Source of the DNA: Clostridia bacterium
GTDB lineage: Bacteria; Bacillota; Clostridia; TANB77; CAG-508
DNA length: 64,000 nucleotides
Direction: 5' to 3'
Assembly: GCA_017510525.1 (NCBI GenBank)
Contig: JAFWNC010000019.1
Location: 90,611 to 154,610 of the forward strand
The notes beneath the pieces were generated by a model, which was not told the origin of the DNA, did no database searches, and was given only the letters and a program-made list of their open reading frames with translations. The position numbers were made by a program, and so were the translations under genes. Positions within the stretch are counted from its first letter, which is position 1. Every line of letters begins with the position of its first letter. Shown piece after piece: positions 62,303-64,000 of the stretch.

Positions 62303-63418
62303 ATGAAAATTAATTATGATTTTTATACTGGTAAAGACGAATATTGTGATGGTGATATAGAAAAAAAGATTTTAGAGTATATGGATAAGTATGACGAAAA
62401 AGATTTTGAAAAAGTTTTCGAAAATGATATAAGATGGCCTGTATTTTATCATCTTACACCGCTTAGAAAAAATATCTTAAATTGGTATCCTTTTAAAGAA
62501 AATGCTGAAGTTTTAGAAATTGGAGCTGGAATGGGTGCAATAACAGGAATTCTTTGTGAAAAAGCTGGTCATGTTACTTCTGTTGAACTCTCAAAACAAC
62601 GTGCATCTGCAATAGCTAAAAGATGTAAAGACAAAGAGAATTTAGAAATAATAGTTGGAAATTTTAATCATATTAAATTTGATAAAAAGTTTGATTATAT
62701 TACTTTAATAGGTGTTCTTGAATATGCTCCTTTGTATACAAATACGGATAATCCTTTTAATGATTTCTTAACATATATTAAATCATTACTTAAAGATGAT
62801 GGCAAGCTTTTAATCGCAATCGAGAATCAGTTTGGAATGAAATATTTCTCAGGCGCGAACGAAGATCATACAGCAAAAAAATATGATGGAATTGTTGGAT
62901 ATGAAAACAAAAATGGAATTAGAACTTTTGGCAAAGAAGAATTAAATCAAATATTAGTTAGAAGCGGATTTGAATATACAAAGTTTTATTATCCGATGCC
63001 TGATTATAAATTGCCTCAAAAAATTTTTTCAGATGAATATCAACCAATTGAAAAGGTTTTAGATTATAAGCCATATACATCGTGTAATGAGAGTGTAAAT
63101 TTTGATGAAAAAGAGGCTTATAAAGATATAATAAAAAACAATATGTTTGGATTTTTTGCTAATTCTTTTTTTGTTGAATGTTCATCGTCTAGAATTGATA
63201 CATATATTAGTTTTGATAATTATAGACCTATTGAAATGAATGAAAAATCAGATAAATTTTTTAAGGAAAACTATTTAAGAGAAAACAATGAAAATCAATT
63301 AAATATGGAGAATATTGAGTTGAAGAAAGAAAATGAAAAATTAAAGAAAGATTTATACAATATTATTAATTCAAAATCATGGAGAATAACTAAATTTTTG
63401 AGAAGAGAAAAAAAATAA
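62303..63418 (+). CDS. SAM-dependent methyltransferase with C-terminal coiled coil
   Basis: 371 residues. The class I motif VLEIGAGMGAITGILCEKAGHVTSVELS is followed by IVGNFNHIKFDKKFDYITLIGVLEYAP. The C-terminus has a coiled coil (about 325-360; ENIELKKENEKLKKDLYNI) and ends in NSKSWRITKFLRREKK, a motif frequent in clostridial surface-glycan enzymes. With the Wzt-C domain upstream, a terminal methyl cap on the polysaccharide is a reasonable inference. Confidence 0.82.
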   Translation: MKINYDFYTGKDEYCDGDIEKKILEYMDKYDEKDFEKVFENDIRWPVFYHLTPLRKNILNWYPFKENAEVLEIGAGMGAITGILCEKAGHVTSVELSKQRASAIAKRCKDKENLEIIVGNFNHIKFDKKFDYITLIGVLEYAPLYTNTDNPFNDFLTYIKSLLKDDGKLLIAIENQFGMKYFSGANEDHTAKKYDGIVGYENKNGIRTFGKEELNQILVRSGFEYTKFYYPMPDYKLPQKIFSDEYQPIEKVLDYKPYTSCNESVNFDEKEAYKDIIKNNMFGFFANSFFVECSSSRIDTYISFDNYRPIEMNEKSDKFFKENYLRENNENQLNMENIELKKENEKLKKDLYNIINSKSWRITKFLRREKK

Positions 63419-63450
63419 ATTAATAGTAATTAGTAGAAATGGAGAATACT

Positions 63451-64000
63451 ATGAAACTAAATTTAGATTTTTATAATGAGAATGATAATAAAGTTGAAGA
63501 AACAAATAAAGAAAATATTGAAAATATTTTTTCTGATTTTAAAGTTAATATAATAAGTTGGTATCCTTTCAAAACTAACTCGAAAATATTAGAAATTGGT
63601 GCTGATTCTGCAGAAATTACAGCCGAATTATGTCAAAAAGCAGAGAAGATAATCTCGATTACATCTTCAAAAAAAATAGGACAAGAAATTCTAAATAATA
63701 ATGAAGATAAGAAAAACTTAGAAATTATCGTTGGAAATCTAGAAGATATAAAACTTAATGAAAAATTTGATTATATTACTATAATTGGTGCTGAAAAATT
63801 AAATATTAAATTAAAAAAAATCTTAGAATATTCAAAAAAATTTCTAAATGAAAATGGCATAATATTATTAGCAATTGATAATAAATTAGGTGTAAAATAT
63901 TTTTCTACATTAAAGGAAAATGGGGAGAAAATAACAAATCTTTTAGGTAAAAACTGTTATTCTTTAAATGATATAGAAAATGAAATAAAAAACGCTGGAT
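63451..64000 (+). CDS. Second methyltransferase paralog, cut by the window end
   Basis: At least 183 residues, continuing past the window. MKLNLDFYNENDNKVEETNKEN... then NIISWYPFKTNSKILEIGADSAEITAELCQKAEKIISI and LEIIVGNLEDIKLNEKFDYITIIGAEKLNIKL parallel the preceding protein, including WYPFK and IIVGN. The SAM loop differs (IGADSAEIT instead of IGAGMGAIT), losing the GxGxG pattern, so it may be inactive or have another role. The upstream site is GGAGAA. Confidence 0.75.
   Translation, partial: MKLNLDFYNENDNKVEETNKENIENIFSDFKVNIISWYPFKTNSKILEIGADSAEITAELCQKAEKIISITSSKKIGQEILNNNEDKKNLEIIVGNLEDIKLNEKFDYITIIGAEKLNIKLKKILEYSKKFLNENGIILLAIDNKLGVKYFSTLKENGEKITNLLGKNCYSLNDIENEIKNAG

Noticed and set aside
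1..64000. CRISPR arrays, rRNA or tRNA genes
   Set aside because: No regularly spaced direct repeats were seen; the repeats present are palindromes of variable spacing. No cloverleaf with a TTCGA-type T-arm and no rRNA stretch was recognised on reading.

Overview
This window comes from a low-GC, spore-forming member of the Bacillota (Clostridia-like). Coding regions are AT-rich and arginine is written mostly as AGA. The gene set includes PolC, sigma-K with a pro-sequence, YqfC/YqfD, WhiA, a PdaA-like deacetylase, DUF951, DUF2508, YqzL-RecO and a serine T-box. Prepilin-like proteins with a GITLIALVITIIV-type N-terminus point to gut-type Clostridia. No species can be named from the sequence alone.

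The most striking feature is a systematic +1 recoding signal. Ten otherwise intact genes (polC, sigK, recG, an RNHCP-domain gene, an MFS transporter, an ECF sigma factor, uvrC, an RluA-type pseudouridine synthase, yqfD and a DUF951 gene) each appear broken by a single-base frameshift; recG has two, giving 11 sites. Every site has the same form: an in-frame CGG followed by A or T, where dropping the C restores the family reading frame with a glycine (GGA or GGT) at that point. In the other host-like genes I found CGG many times out of frame (ggC GGa, tCG Gaa, aCG Gat) but never as a zero-frame arginine codon. Only four reading frames use CGG as arginine: a VanW protein and two small proteins with foreign-looking codon use, plus one 43-residue membrane ORF. 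The simplest reading is that CGG is no longer a normal sense codon here and that CGGA/CGGT is read as four bases giving glycine, or that the C is skipped.

Layout: 1-2540, polC tail, DUF1294 protein, decayed ParE-type toxin-antitoxin pair. 2541-6510, SOS-like promoter and recN, sigK (minus), radical SAM protein. 6511-8591, probable 6S RNA and two Tim44-like/zinc-ribbon paralogs. 8750-12635, prepilin-like protein with a variable C-terminus, U32 peptidase. 12800-20205, recG, nucleoside kinase, RNHCP protein, prmC, whiA, hemW. 20364-23732, MFS transporter, HtrA protease, small prepilin. 23779-29454, rnhB, DUF3137, pyrimidine-nucleoside phosphorylase, ECF sigma plus beta-propeller partner. 30116-38584, second variable prepilin, Rpn nuclease, pepF, VanW, ATP-grasp-like protein, SCP/SH3 protein, engB, a small foreign-looking gene. 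38779-46845, DUF2508, T-box-serS, NeuB, uvrC, methyltransferase, pseudouridine synthase. 47008-57347, GHKL kinase, PdaA, yqfC-yqfD, unknown gene, ybeY, DUF3048, era-yqzL-recO, gltX, DUF951. 57670-64000, a surface-polysaccharide export cluster (two GT2 glycosyltransferases, ABC permease and ATPase, GtrA, two methyltransferases).

Intergenic spaces are full of short GC-rich palindromes (GTAGGGGCG...CGCCCCTAC and GGAG...CTCCGCTACGA types) and four copies of a ~105-bp inverted-repeat element. Two prepilin-like genes end in GC-rich segments resembling diversity-generating retroelement variable regions; no reverse transcriptase or template repeat is in the window. All identifications come from reading the sequence; no search was run.
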